Origin: Exiguobacterium acetylicum
Lineage (GTDB): Bacteria > Bacillota > Bacilli > Exiguobacteriales > Exiguobacteriaceae
DNA: 64,000 nt
Direction: 5' to 3'
Assembly (NCBI RefSeq): GCF_022170825.1
Contig: NZ_CP081878.1
Coordinates: 2,866,001 to 2,930,000 of the forward strand
This document shows, one piece after another, positions 52,374 through 61,277 of this stretch (position 1 is its first letter; each line of letters begins with the position of its first letter). Below the pieces are notes generated by a model, which was not told the DNA's origin, did no database searches, and worked only from the letters and a program-made list of their open reading frames with translations. The translations under genes were made by a program, and so were the position numbers.

Positions 52374-54275
52374 ATGATACTCTTACAAGTCAATCAACTC
52401 TCAAAATCATTCGGCGTCGAGCCGATTTTAGAAAATATCAAACTAGAAGTACAAGAACGCGACCGAATCGCACTCGTCGGACGAAATGGTGCCGGGAAAT
52501 CGACCTTGCTCAAAATCATCGCTGGCGAACTGAGTCATGACTCGGGCGACATCATGAAGGGCAAAGACGTTAAAATCGGTTATCTCGCACAAGACAGTGG
52601 TCTTGAATCGAATGAGTCGATTTGGAACGAGATGCTGACCGTCTTTGAACATTTACAAGAACAAGAACGGACACTACGCCGGATGGAAATCGAAATGGGC
52701 ATGGAGCATATCTTGAACGACCCGGTTGCTTACGATCGTCTCTTGAAGACGTACGACCAAGCGCAACACGACTTCTCAGAAGCGGGTGGATATCAGTTCG
52801 AAGCGAATATCCGCTCCGTCCTGCACGGAATGCGCTTTTATCCCGACGATTACTCACGCCGAATTCAAACGTTATCCGGTGGTCAACGGACGCGTCTCGC
52901 TCTAGCGAAGATGCTCTTGCAAGCACCAGAGCTTCTGATTCTTGATGAGCCGACCAACCACCTTGATATCGATACGCTCGCTTGGCTCGAAAGTTACCTC
53001 GGCGGTTATCGTGGCGCTGTCCTGATCGTCTCGCACGACCGTTACTTCCTCGACCAAGTCGTCAATGTCGTCTATGAGCTCTCTCGCAATGTCTGTCGTA
53101 AGTTCACGGGGAACTATACGAAGTACTTGGAGCAAAAAGCGGCATTGTACGATCAGGAAATGAAACAATTCGAACAGCAGCAAGAAGAAATCGCGAAGAT
53201 GCAGGACTTCATTCAACGCAATATCGCTCGGGCAACGACGACAAAACGTGCTCAAAGTGTTCGAAAACGACTCGAGAAGGTCGACCGGCTCGATCGACCG
53301 GATGGAGATGAACGCAGCACGGTCCTCTCCTTCCCGATTGAAAAACAGAGCGGGAACGACGTTCTTCAAGTCAATCAACTGGCGATCGGTTACGAAGAAG
53401 CCGTCTCAAAAGACATCACGTTCCGCTTGCAACGTGGTGAATCACTCGCACTCGTCGGACCAAACGGAATCGGGAAGTCGACGCTCTTAAAAGTCCTCGT
53501 CGGTCGTCTCCGTCCGCTGTTCGGTGATTTCCGTTTCGGAACCGGCGTCTCAATTGGCTATTACGATCAAGAGCAGGCGGAACTCAATGACCGAAATCGT
53601 GTCATCGATGAGATTTGGAACGAATGGCCTCTGATGCGCGAACAAGAAGTCCGTTCTGTACTCGGACAATTTTTGTTTAGCGGTGACGACGTCTTCAAGA
53701 TCGTCCATGAGTTATCAGGTGGAGAACGTGGGCGCCTCGCACTCGCAAAACTGAAATTACGAAAAACAAATGTCCTCGTCCTCGATGAGCCGACGAACCA
53801 TTTGGATCTTGATTCGAAAATGGTTCTTGAAAATGCGCTCGTCGACTACGAAGGAACGCTACTCTTCGTCTCCCATGACCGGTACTTCATCGACCGGATC
53901 GCGACACGCGTCATCGAGATGAGTGAAGCCGGCGTGACGGAATACCTCGGTGATTATTCGTACTACACCGAGAAGAAAGCGGAGCAAGAAGAAATTGCTC
54001 GTCTTGAAGCGGAGGAAGAAAAAGCCGCAAAAGTCACGGCGTCGAAGACGATTGACAAAGAAGCACAGAAGGAAGAAAAGAAACGTCGTCAGCAAATCGA
54101 ACAACTCGAACAAGATATCGAGCGGCTCGAACAGCGTTCAGCGGAAATCGAACAGTTGCTTTGCGAACCGGAAGTCTTCAATGATATTCCGAAAGCGACA
54201 GCGTTATCTGCGGAACGTGACCAAATTGATGTCGATCTACTCGAATTGATGGAACGATGGGAGAACCAACACTGA
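52374..54275 (+). CDS. ydiF: ABC-F family ATPase, YdiF-like
   Basis: A 633-residue ABC-F protein without membrane helices. It has two ATPase domains with Walker A GRNGAGKST (near residue 36) and GPNGIGKST (near 360), signatures LSGGQRTRLAL and LSGGERGRLAL, and Walker B LLILDEPTNHLDI and VLVLDEPTNHLDL. The linker (about 240-300) and the C-terminal coiled coil (EQLEQDIERLEQRSAEIEQ near 575) are present. ABC-F proteins act on ribosomes; YdiF members have been tied to translation or antibiotic tolerance. I start at the ATG at 52374, nine bases after GGAAGGA. The next gene start overlaps its stop. Confidence 0.94.
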   Translation: MILLQVNQLSKSFGVEPILENIKLEVQERDRIALVGRNGAGKSTLLKIIAGELSHDSGDIMKGKDVKIGYLAQDSGLESNESIWNEMLTVFEHLQEQERTLRRMEIEMGMEHILNDPVAYDRLLKTYDQAQHDFSEAGGYQFEANIRSVLHGMRFYPDDYSRRIQTLSGGQRTRLALAKMLLQAPELLILDEPTNHLDIDTLAWLESYLGGYRGAVLIVSHDRYFLDQVVNVVYELSRNVCRKFTGNYTKYLEQKAALYDQEMKQFEQQQEEIAKMQDFIQRNIARATTTKRAQSVRKRLEKVDRLDRPDGDERSTVLSFPIEKQSGNDVLQVNQLAIGYEEAVSKDITFRLQRGESLALVGPNGIGKSTLLKVLVGRLRPLFGDFRFGTGVSIGYYDQEQAELNDRNRVIDEIWNEWPLMREQEVRSVLGQFLFSGDDVFKIVHELSGGERGRLALAKLKLRKTNVLVLDEPTNHLDLDSKMVLENALVDYEGTLLFVSHDRYFIDRIATRVIEMSEAGVTEYLGDYSYYTEKKAEQEEIARLEAEEEKAAKVTASKTIDKEAQKEEKKRRQQIEQLEQDIERLEQRSAEIEQLLCEPEVFNDIPKATALSAERDQIDVDLLELMERWENQH

Positions 54276-54697
54276 TGCGCACGAAAAGCTTTTTCATCAA
54301 CTTGACTCAAGGATTGTTATCCGGCATTCTTTATTTCGTACCGATGTATGCGGACTACGTGTCCGCCTTCATCCGCCCGGATGCCTTTAACGCTGCGCTT
54401 CCTTTGTTCCTTCTGATTGCTTGCATGATCGGACTCGTCATCCAGACATGGAGCGGTCTACTCGTCAGTCTGCTCTCTGGACTGTGCTGTACGCTTCTGA
54501 CGACACAACTCTTCGTTGAACTCAATGATCCGTTGATTCTATCGTATTATGGTAGTGTCTCACCGCTCATCGCTTTCTTGATCAGCTGTGTCGGCATTTG
54601 GGCACTCGCAATCGTCTTTTATTTGCTCGATGGCTACCAATACAGTAAACGCCACGGACTCGAGACCTCTTCAAACGAAATCGATTCGCAACCTTGA
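54275..54697 (+). CDS. Small membrane protein downstream of ydiF
   Basis: A 140-residue membrane protein with four hydrophobic helices (about 8-30, 40-60, 65-85 and 98-122) and a polar tail (YQYSKRHGLETSSNEIDSQP). The ATG at 54275 overlaps the ydiF stop (TGATG), so the two are translationally coupled. I do not recognise a family. A terminator follows. The upstream in-frame ATG at 54257 lies inside ydiF and is less likely. Confidence 0.75.
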   Translation: MRTKSFFINLTQGLLSGILYFVPMYADYVSAFIRPDAFNAALPLFLLIACMIGLVIQTWSGLLVSLLSGLCCTLLTTQLFVELNDPLILSYYGSVSPLIAFLISCVGIWALAIVFYLLDGYQYSKRHGLETSSNEIDSQP

Positions 54698-54730
54698 AGT
54701 CCGACCAACTGATTAGATGAACAACATGAG

Positions 54731-54781
54731 AAAAAGGAGTTGAGATTCCGGTAGCTAGTCCGGTAGCTCAACTCCTTTTTG
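54731..54781 (+). terminator. Terminator of the ydiF operon
   Basis: AAAAAGGAGTTGAG pairs with CTCAACTCCTTTTT. The loop holds two copies of CCGGTAGCT. Confidence 0.88.
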
Positions 54782-54840
54782 TTTGAATCGACACGTTCGT
54801 CAAAATGGGTCGTACAATGTATCAGGCATTTACGCTTCTC

Positions 54841-55434
54841 TCATTTTGTCGGTCGAGCAATCGTAAACGTCTTCCCGATCGTCGCATAATCATTCCCTGC
54901 TAAACGCGCGACGGCTTTTAATCCTGCCGCGTCGATCCGGAACGACTCGACGAGTTTATCCGCGACGTGATAACGCAGTACCTCTCCAATTAAAAGATCG
55001 GCACCTTCTAGCTCGACGTGTTGCGTTAAGCGCATCTCGAACCGGATTTTTGCTTCCGCGATCCCCGGTACTTCGATTGAGTCGCTATCAACGAGTGTTA
55101 AATCCGTCCGCTCCAGTTCACTCTCTCCGTAAGCGAGTGGTGCAGCTGTCTCATTGACCGCATCGACGATCTCTTCACTGACGATATGGATGACGTAGCT
55201 TTGTTTCGCAAGAATGTTGCGTGCCGTATCTTTCTGTCCTTGATCCGTCCGTTGTACAGCAATGACGAGTTGCGGTGGACTGCTTGATGCGACCGTAAAG
55301 AAAGAAAAGGGTGCGGCGTTGACCGTCCCGTCTTCTCCTTGCGTCGTCACGAAAGCAATCGGACGCGGGATGATACTGCCAATCAGTAATTTATAGTTGT
55401 CTTTTGCGCTAAGCGTTGATGCCTCGAACTTCAT
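54841..55434 (-). CDS. Flavin reductase-like domain protein
   Basis: A 197-residue protein of the flavin reductase (FMN-binding split barrel) family. It shows the fold start KLLIGSIIPRPIAFVTTQGEDGTVNAAPFSFFTVASSSPPQLVIAVQ, where IPRPIAFVTT and NAAPFSFF are diagnostic, and IGEVLRYHV near residue 155. It probably reduces or binds FMN with NAD(P)H and could support oxygenases or protect against quinones. It follows doxX by 19 bases on the same strand. The ATG at 55434 has only a weak ribosome site (AAAAAGGTGGGG). Confidence 0.88.
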   Translation of the reverse strand: MKFEASTLSAKDNYKLLIGSIIPRPIAFVTTQGEDGTVNAAPFSFFTVASSSPPQLVIAVQRTDQGQKDTARNILAKQSYVIHIVSEEIVDAVNETAAPLAYGESELERTDLTLVDSDSIEVPGIAEAKIRFEMRLTQHVELEGADLLIGEVLRYHVADKLVESFRIDAAGLKAVARLAGNDYATIGKTFTIARPTK

Positions 55435-55453
55435 GAATGCCCCACCTTTTTCC

Positions 55454-55852
55454 TCACCCGATCAGTGCAGCGAGTGAATAGTCTCCAGCACCGATCATCG
55501 CTACTCCAAGCGCGATGACGATCAATGCCATGTTGTATTCGTACCCGTTCTGCGTCACCCAGTAACCATTCGCACCGTGTACTTTGACGATCGCGACAAG
55601 CATCGAACCGATGATAAGGATGGCAGCGATCCACAGAAAAGCACCACCTGCGAACAATAAACCACCGATCAATTCAGCCAGACCCGCTGTAATTGCGAGT
55701 GCTTTTCCTGGCTTCATGCCGATTGATTCGAACCAACCGCCTGTTCCAGCGATGCCGTGTCCACCGAACCAACCAAATAATTTTTGTGTACCGTGTGCAG
55801 CGAATGTCAAACCGATGATTAAACGAATGATTAAAAGTCCTGTATCCATCAT
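55454..55852 (-). CDS. DoxX-family membrane protein
   Basis: A 132-residue membrane protein with four helices. The DoxX pattern is seen in LLIIRLIIGLTFAAHGTQKLFGWFGGHGIAGTGGWFESIGM and AGLAELIGGLLFAGG. DoxX/MhqP-type proteins appear in quinone and thiol stress regulons of Bacillales. It is divergent from the HxlR regulator across a gap with three similar TTAC-N5-GTAA boxes, and forms an operon with the flavin reductase gene. The start is the first of two ATGs, after AAAGGAG. Confidence 0.92.
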   Translation of the reverse strand: MMDTGLLIIRLIIGLTFAAHGTQKLFGWFGGHGIAGTGGWFESIGMKPGKALAITAGLAELIGGLLFAGGAFLWIAAILIIGSMLVAIVKVHGANGYWVTQNGYEYNMALIVIALGVAMIGAGDYSLAALIG

Positions 55853-55884
55853 TTCTATCTTCTCCTTTTACCTAATGTTTTTTA

Positions 55885-55986
55885 GTTACTTTAAGTAACT
55901 TGATAAACAGACTATATCTTATCGCTTACTAAAAGTAAATAGATTTGTTTTAGTTCTTTTTGTTACATTAAGTAAAATGATTCGAT
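55885..55986. promoter_or_regulatory. Three HxlR-type operator boxes between doxX and hxlR
   Basis: GTTACTTTAAGTAAC (55885-55899), CTTACTAAAAGTAAA (55925-55939) and GTTACATTAAGTAAA (55972-55986) share TTAC-N5-GTAA, as in YodB/HxlR-type operators. They span the divergent promoter region. Confidence 0.75.
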
Positions 55987-56035
55987 TTTTTTAGCAGAAG
56001 CGGGTATACTACAACTATAGAAAGGATGAGTGCTG

Positions 56036-56356
56036 ATGGAAGAAGTCGCAATCCAACCGGCTCTTTGTCCCAAAGTCGAACATGCCTTTGAAATCTTAGG
56101 TAAGAAATGGACAGGTCTGATTTTACGTCACTTGTTGACGAAGACATGTCGTTTCAATGAGATTCAAGATGCCATTCCCGAATTATCAGGTCGTATGCTC
56201 ACGGAACGTATGAAGGAGCTCGAAGCGGAAGGCATCGTCATCCGGACTGTCATTCCCGATCGTCCGATTAAGATTCAATACAGTTTGACCGACAAAGGGC
56301 GCCAACTTGAACCGGTCATTCGTTCCATTGAAGAATGGGCCGAACTACAAGACTAA
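56036..56356 (+). CDS. HxlR-family (YodB-like) winged-helix regulator
   Basis: A 106-residue HxlR regulator. The fold reads CPKVEHAFEILGKKWTGLILRHLLTKTCRFNEIQDAIPELSGRMLTERMKELEAEGIVIRTV, with the family motif GKKWT. One cysteine near residue 11 (ALCPKVE) takes the place of the redox-active N-terminal Cys of YodB/CatR; a second lies in TKTCRFNE. It probably represses the divergent doxX operon and itself until quinones or other electrophiles modify the cysteine. The ATG at 56036 follows AAAGGA; a -10 TATACT lies upstream. A terminator follows. Confidence 0.9.
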   Translation: MEEVAIQPALCPKVEHAFEILGKKWTGLILRHLLTKTCRFNEIQDAIPELSGRMLTERMKELEAEGIVIRTVIPDRPIKIQYSLTDKGRQLEPVIRSIEEWAELQD

Positions 56357-56362
56357 TGTATA

Positions 56363-56394
56363 AAAAAGCATCTTCTTCGGAAGATGCTTTTTTA
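56363..56394 (+). terminator. Terminator of hxlR
   Basis: AAAAGCATCTTC pairs with GAAGATGCTTTT around TTCG and is followed by T. Confidence 0.9.
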
Positions 56395-56402
56395 TACGAC
56401 CT

Positions 56403-56431
56403 TTGACATTGATAATCATTATCAATTAAAG
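56403..56431 (+). promoter_or_regulatory. Flavodoxin promoter with embedded Fur box
   Basis: TTGACA (56403-56408) and a -10-like TTAAAG (56426-56431) are separated by 17 bases. That spacer holds TGATAATCATTATCA (56410-56424), a perfect Fur box. Confidence 0.85.
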
Positions 56432-56461
56432 TGGAGGAGTAAAGTGAAAGGAGGAAGATGC

Positions 56462-56917
56462 ATGCATATCGCGATTGGATTCGTCAGCATGTCCGGTAAT
56501 ACGGAAGACATCGTCTCGATCATTCAAAGTGAGCTCGAGCAACATGATGTCAACGTGACGATTACAGAACTGGATCAATTCGTCGGGGAGGACTTATCAC
56601 GTTTTGATGGTCTGCTGCTCGGCTCATATACATGGGGAGACGGTGATTTGCCATATGAAGCAGAAGATTTCGTCGAGGAGCTACGGGAACAACCCTTAAA
56701 TGGGATGCCATCTGCTGCTTTTGGCTCTGGAGATCTCGATTATCCAAAGTACTGTGCAGCCGTTGATTTGATCGAAGAAGCATTAAAAGAAGCCGGGGCG
56801 ACTATCGTCACGGATGGCTTAAAGATTGAGTTTGATCCCAACACCCCAGAAAAACAAGCTGCTTGTCGCGCATTCGCGCAGACCTTTCATCGTTTTTTAC
56901 AACAGATCCATTCATAA
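56462..56917 (+). CDS. Flavodoxin
   Basis: A 151-residue short-chain flavodoxin. The FMN phosphate loop is SMSGNTEDI (residues 8-16), the isoalloxazine loops are SYTWGDGDLP near residue 57 and GSGDLDYPKYCAAV near 88. It carries electrons in place of ferredoxin when iron is scarce, which fits the Fur box in its promoter. I start it at the ATG at 56462, seven bases after AAAGGAGG; the upstream frame crosses the Fur box. The ferredoxin/flavodoxin reductase at 39.5 kb is a natural partner. Confidence 0.93.
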   Translation: MHIAIGFVSMSGNTEDIVSIIQSELEQHDVNVTITELDQFVGEDLSRFDGLLLGSYTWGDGDLPYEAEDFVEELREQPLNGMPSAAFGSGDLDYPKYCAAVDLIEEALKEAGATIVTDGLKIEFDPNTPEKQAACRAFAQTFHRFLQQIHS

Positions 56918-56985
56918 GTATCGTTTGAATTCATTACGTAAGGGAATCCTTAAAACAGACTCTATGAAAGTGAGATGAATGTTTT

Positions 56986-57645
56986 ATGACGATTCAAGCA
57001 CTCGTCTTTGACGTCTATGGTACATTATTTGATGTCCATTCCGTCAAAGAACAAGCGGAGGAGCTGTATCCTGGGCACGGAGAGGCGATCAGTAAACGCT
57101 GGCGGGAGAAACAACTAGAGTACTCCTTCCTCCGGCAATTGAATGGACAATATGTCCCGTTCAGTCAAGTGACGCAAGATGCCCTCCGCTACGCATTACT
57201 CGAACTGAAGCTCCATGTGACGGAAGAGCAGATCACGACCCTCATGGAAACGTATCTGACACTTGATGTCTACCCAGAAGTCAGCTCCGTTCTCGAGACG
57301 ATGGCGGATAAGCGCCTCGTCGTCTTCTCGAATGGTTCACACGACATGCTCGATCCACTGATCGAACAGTCAGGCTTAGCCGACCGGTTCGATCATCTCA
57401 TCAGTGTCGATGACATCAAACAATACAAGCCGGCACCTGCTTCCTATATGCACGCCTTAAACACACTCGGTCTGAAACGTGAAGAGGTCTTGTTCATGTC
57501 CTCGAACGGTTGGGATATCACCGGGGCGAAGAGCTTCGGCTTCAAAACTGCATGGATCAACCGAAATGGACTTCCCGTCGAGGAATTGAACCTCGATCCG
57601 GATCGCATCTATGACGATTTGACCGGCATCACCGAATGGCAATGA
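56986..57645 (+). CDS. Haloacid dehalogenase, type II (HAD superfamily)
   Basis: A 219-residue HAD hydrolase of the L-2-haloacid dehalogenase group. The nucleophile Asp lies in LVFDVYGTLFDVHS (motif I, near residue 8), motif II Ser in VVFSNGSHDML near 112, the lysine in QYKPAPASYMHAL near 146, and motif III in MSSNGWDITGAKSFG. True dehalogenases and phosphatases of this group are hard to tell apart; the WDI and NRNG features point to the type II dehalogenase branch. It starts at the ATG at 56986 and is a single gene with its own terminator. Confidence 0.9.
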   Translation: MTIQALVFDVYGTLFDVHSVKEQAEELYPGHGEAISKRWREKQLEYSFLRQLNGQYVPFSQVTQDALRYALLELKLHVTEEQITTLMETYLTLDVYPEVSSVLETMADKRLVVFSNGSHDMLDPLIEQSGLADRFDHLISVDDIKQYKPAPASYMHALNTLGLKREEVLFMSSNGWDITGAKSFGFKTAWINRNGLPVEELNLDPDRIYDDLTGITEWQ

Positions 57646-57650
57646 ACGAA

Positions 57651-57685
57651 CAACAGCGGACTCCTGTTTAGGAATCCGCTGTTTT
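57651..57685 (+). terminator. Terminator of the HAD gene
   Basis: ACAGCGGACTCC pairs with GGAATCCGCTGT and is followed by TTT. Confidence 0.75.
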
Positions 57686-57691
57686 CATGGA

Positions 57692-58261
57692 TTAGTAATT
57701 CGAAAGACGCGAGTAGCCCTTCTTGAATAGATCGAGTTTCAATCCACCCTCTTTTTCGATGAAGAAGAGGTATTCGTTTTGATCCGTATCTTTATAGAAA
57801 ACCTTAAATAACGTTAACGTCCGCTCTTTATTGTTTTCAACAGCCGTCACCTCGTGCTTCGAGATCACCTCTGCTTGGACTTGTTCTGCATCCATCTTTT
57901 GAATCATCGGTTCGAATGACTTCTTTTCTTGATCCGTCACCGGTGTTCCAGAAGCAATCATGAAATAATCATCACTCGCCTTGTTCGTTAAACCATACTT
58001 CCGATCGACGATGACGACGTTACTGAGCTTCCCATTGACTGTCTGATCAAAAGCGTACAACTTTTGAATCCGGGTCTTTTCCCCTTCTGCTCGTCCGATT
58101 TCGTAAAGTGGACGTTGTTTCGTGTTCGTCTCGACTGCTTTCTTATCGGGTACGAGTTCTTCCTTATAGGCGACTTGGTATGCGTTGACGATTTCTCGGA
58201 CCTGAAGCCCGATCGCGACGATGACCAGTACCGCTAACAATGCGATGATGACTTTTTTCAT
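57692..58261 (-). CDS. Membrane-anchored hypothetical protein downstream of tsaD
   Basis: A 189-residue protein with one N-terminal membrane helix (MKKVIIALLAVLVIVAIGLQV) and a soluble, probably external domain with alternating charged strands (VVIVDRKYGLTNKASDDYFMIASGTPVTDQEKKSFEPMI). It resembles the general plan of YpmB/DUF5590-like proteins but I cannot assign a family. It follows tsaD by 28 bases on the same strand, so it may be the last gene of that operon. The ATG at 58261 has GGGGGAAATGG just upstream. Confidence 0.7.
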   Translation of the reverse strand: MKKVIIALLAVLVIVAIGLQVREIVNAYQVAYKEELVPDKKAVETNTKQRPLYEIGRAEGEKTRIQKLYAFDQTVNGKLSNVVIVDRKYGLTNKASDDYFMIASGTPVTDQEKKSFEPMIQKMDAEQVQAEVISKHEVTAVENNKERTLTLFKVFYKDTDQNEYLFFIEKEGGLKLDLFKKGYSRLSNY

Positions 58262-58289
58262 TCCATTTCCCCCAAGTTGTTCGGATTCC

Positions 58290-59297
58290 TTACTTTAAAT
58301 CTAGCCCAGGTTCTGCATTCATGGCAAGTGTCGAATAGCGTAACGAACGATATGGATGAATCGCAGCAGCTCCGATCATCGCAGCATTGTCTCCACACAG
58401 GTGCATCGGTGGAATGACGAGATCGATTCCTTCCTTCGCACAAGCCGCTTCAAGACCGTGGCGTAATCCTTTGTTAGCGGCGACACCACCGGCAAGCAGC
58501 AGTTGGCGTCCGCCTTTATCCTTCACGGCACGGACCGCCTTCGTCACGAGTACCTCGACGACGCTCGCTTGGAAACTTGCGGCTAAATCTTCCGGAATGA
58601 TCGTTTCTCCCCGTTGCTCAGCGTTATGCACGGCATTGATGACTGCTGACTTCAAACCGCTGAAGCTAAAGTCATACGAATCCTTTTCGAGCCAGACACG
58701 CGGAAAATGGAACGTATCCTGACCAGTCTGTGCCAGCTGGTCGATCCGTGGGCCACCTGGATACGGTAACTTCAACGTCCGAGCGACTTTATCATAGGCT
58801 TCCCCAGCGGCATCATCCCGTGTTTCACCAATGACTTCATATACACCGTCTTCCGGCATGTAGATCAGTTCCGTGTGCCCACCTGATGCAATCAAACAGA
58901 CGAGCGGAAACTCAAGCTCTTGCACGAGACGATTCGCATAGATATGACCTGCGATATGATGAACACCGATCAACGGCTTATTATGTGCAAAAGCAAGTGT
59001 CTTTGCCGCACTGACGCCAACGAGTAATGCCCCGACAAGTCCTGGTCCTTCCGTAACGGCAATCGCGTCAATGTCGTCGATCGTGACGTTTGCTTCCGTC
59101 AACGCATCATCAATGACGTATGTGATCCGCTCAACGTGATGGCGTGAGGCGACTTCAGGCACGACGCCACCGAATCGTTTATGACTTTCAATTTGAGACG
59201 AGACGACATTCGATAAGATGTCGGTTCCTCCGCGGACGACGGCAGCAGCCGTTTCGTCGCAACTCGATTCAATTGCTAGGATCAATGGTTGTGTCAT
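58290..59297 (-). CDS. tsaD: tRNA N6-adenosine threonylcarbamoyltransferase TsaD
   Basis: A 335-residue ASKHA-fold enzyme that attaches threonylcarbamoyl to A37 of ANN-decoding tRNAs, together with TsaB and TsaE. It begins [18 protein letters not shown], has the metal-binding [13 protein letters not shown] (HxxxH, near residues 111-115) and [13 protein letters not shown] near 270. The length is standard. The ATG overlaps the rimI stop (ATGA). The operon order tsaE-tsaB-rimI-tsaD is that of B. subtilis. Confidence 0.97.
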   Translation of the reverse strand: MTQPLILAIESSCDETAAAVVRGGTDILSNVVSSQIESHKRFGGVVPEVASRHHVERITYVIDDALTEANVTIDDIDAIAVTEGPGLVGALLVGVSAAKTLAFAHNKPLIGVHHIAGHIYANRLVQELEFPLVCLIASGGHTELIYMPEDGVYEVIGETRDDAAGEAYDKVARTLKLPYPGGPRIDQLAQTGQDTFHFPRVWLEKDSYDFSFSGLKSAVINAVHNAEQRGETIIPEDLAASFQASVVEVLVTKAVRAVKDKGGRQLLLAGGVAANKGLRHGLEAACAKEGIDLVIPPMHLCGDNAAMIGAAAIHPYRSLRYSTLAMNAEPGLDLK

Positions 59298-59749
59298 AGG
59301 TCTTCTCCCTCCAGCTCCAGCCAGTAGATGGCAGCATCTTCATTGTTATCTTGATAATATCGTTTTCGAACACCAACATACTGGAATCCAAGTTTTTCAT
59401 ATAACGTCCGCGCTGGTATGTTCGAGACACGCACTTCGAGCGTCATTGCCCGTAAACCGAGCGCCCGCCCGACTGCGATCAATGCTGTTAGCAGATCTTC
59501 TCCGAGTCCTTGTCCGCGGTGTGACTGCTTGACGGCGATATTCGTAATATGACCTTCATCCGCGATATGCCACAGACCAGCAAAGCCGACGATGCCGTCT
59601 TGATCGGCAACGACATAATAGGCATTCGGATTTTGCGTCATTTCCGCTTCAAAAGCATCTAGCGTCCACGGTGTCGCAAACGATTCGAGTTCGACGGCAT
59701 GGACACCTGGAGCATCCTGCACGGTCATTCGGCGAATGATCTTACTCAT
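59294..59749 (-). CDS. rimI: Ribosomal protein S18-alanine N-acetyltransferase RimI
   Basis: A 151-residue GNAT enzyme that acetylates the N-terminal alanine of S18 in E. coli; in Firmicutes it sits in the t6A operon. The acetyl-CoA loop is [18 protein letters not shown] (RGQGLG) near residue 83, and the [20 protein letters not shown] end is typical. I start it at the ATG at 59749; the frame upstream overlaps tsaB by far and is not conserved. It overlaps the tsaB end by eight bases. Confidence 0.94.
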   Translation of the reverse strand: MSKIIRRMTVQDAPGVHAVELESFATPWTLDAFEAEMTQNPNAYYVVADQDGIVGFAGLWHIADEGHITNIAVKQSHRGQGLGEDLLTALIAVGRALGLRAMTLEVRVSNIPARTLYEKLGFQYVGVRKRYYQDNNEDAAIYWLELEGEDL

Positions 59750-60395
59750 GACGCTGTGCCTCGATCCATTTTGCTTCTGCTTCAGCCAAGCGCAGGTACC
59801 GTGGCTCAAACGCATGCGCTTCTACGGTCGGGCGTGTTGCACCGAGTAAAGCAAGTACTCCGGCGCGTGGCGTCCGAAATGCAGGGGCTGCCTTTTCGAA
59901 TGGCTGAAGGAGTTCTTCAAACGCATCGACATCTCCCGTAACGAGCGTATCTGGCGCTAACGTCTTCACAAAAGACGCAGTCTCGACATGTTGTTCTTCA
60001 CCGATTCGTTCTCCAGCGTCGTATACTCCGACAAAACCTGATCCGCGCCGTGCATCTTGAATCGCTGCAACACGTCCAGTATGACCTGTCGAAGCCGCCA
60101 TCAACTCAAGTGTCGAGACCGCAACCAGTTCAATGCCGAGTGTATACGCGAGCGTCTTCGCGGTCGTCGCCCCAATCCGTAATCCAGTATAAGAACCTGG
60201 TCCATCGGCAACGACGACTCGTGTCAGTTGGGAGGGTGTCCATTTCGCTTCCGTCATCAAGCGCTCAAGCAATGGCATGAGCTTCGTCGCGTGATTTAAC
60301 GACGTGACATACGATGCTTCTGCTACGATTTGTTTCCCATCTGAAAGAGCGACCGATAATTGTTTCGTCGATGTATCAATAGCTACGATTTTCAT
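59742..60395 (-). CDS. tsaB: tRNA threonylcarbamoyladenosine biosynthesis protein TsaB
   Basis: A 217-residue ASKHA-fold partner of TsaD without catalytic metal site. It begins MKIVAIDTSTKQLSVAL and has VADGPGSYTGLRIGATTAKTLAYTLGIELVAVSTLELMA, the family signature (GPGSYTGLR). It dimerises with TsaD and is needed for t6A formation. The start overlaps the tsaE stop (ATGA), and the length is within the family range. Confidence 0.95.
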   Translation of the reverse strand: MKIVAIDTSTKQLSVALSDGKQIVAEASYVTSLNHATKLMPLLERLMTEAKWTPSQLTRVVVADGPGSYTGLRIGATTAKTLAYTLGIELVAVSTLELMAASTGHTGRVAAIQDARRGSGFVGVYDAGERIGEEQHVETASFVKTLAPDTLVTGDVDAFEELLQPFEKAAPAFRTPRAGVLALLGATRPTVEAHAFEPRYLRLAEAEAKWIEAQRHE

Positions 60396-60841
60396 GATTT
60401 CAATCCCTCACATAATGTAATGTATCGTTCTCCGATCGGCGTCAGCTCAAAACGACGGCTATCGTCACCTGTTCGCGTAATCGTGATTGCCAACCGTTCC
60501 GGTGGGAGGCTATCCGCAATCAACTCAGACCACTCGACGACAGCGACGCCTTCACCGTTCAGATACTCTTCTAGTCCAATATCGTCGCCTGAACCTTCGA
60601 GGCGATAGACATCCATATGATAAAGAGGAAGACGTCCTGTATAGACTTTCATGATCGTAAACGTCGGACTGTTGACATGACGCGTCACACCTAATCCTTT
60701 TGCAAAACTTTGGGTGAATGTCGTTTTCCCAGCACCTAAGTCTCCATCAAGCGTAATGACCATTCCCGCTTCAGCACGTCGTCCGAGTTCAAGGGCTAAA
60801 GCAGTCGTTTCTTCCAAGCTGTTCATTTCCAGTTCTATCAT
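60392..60841 (-). CDS. tsaE: tRNA threonylcarbamoyladenosine biosynthesis ATPase TsaE
   Basis: A 149-residue P-loop ATPase. Walker A is GDLGAGKTTFTQSFAKGLG (near residue 38), and VNSPTFTIMKVY with HMDVYRLEG and VAVVEWSE follow, all typical of TsaE. It drives cycling of the TsaBD complex in t6A synthesis. It is the first gene of the operon. The ATG at 60841 follows AGGAGG; an alternative internal ATG (Met6) is less well placed. Confidence 0.95.
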   Translation of the reverse strand: MIELEMNSLEETTALALELGRRAEAGMVITLDGDLGAGKTTFTQSFAKGLGVTRHVNSPTFTIMKVYTGRLPLYHMDVYRLEGSGDDIGLEEYLNGEGVAVVEWSELIADSLPPERLAITITRTGDDSRRFELTPIGERYITLCEGLKS

Positions 60842-60902
60842 ACGATGTCTCCTCCTTTAATACGTACTGTTCGTCCTTCTCCATTGTACCGAAAGAAAAA
60901 GG

Positions 60903-60935
60903 CAAAAAAAAATACGAAACGCTGAACGTTTCGTA
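60903..60935 (-). terminator. Terminator of the tRNA-fMet pair
   Basis: TACGAAACGTTCAGCGTTTCGTA forms a 9-bp stem on the minus strand and is followed by nine T. Confidence 0.9.
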
Positions 60936-60960
60936 GTAAAGTTGAAGTTAAGTTTAAAAT

Positions 60961-61037
<77 letters not shown>

Positions 61038-61071
61038 ACGATAAACGTTTCGGATTTGATTATTTAAAAAT

Positions 61072-61148
<77 letters not shown>

Positions 61149-61277
61149 ATGATATAACGTTTCGACAGATATTAATATAACATGTGTCTTTTAAATTAGC
61201 AAGCCTTTTTGCCTTTTTTCTTTTTACTAACTGTCATAATGAATATTCTTCTATACTGATACGAAAGGAGTGATCAG

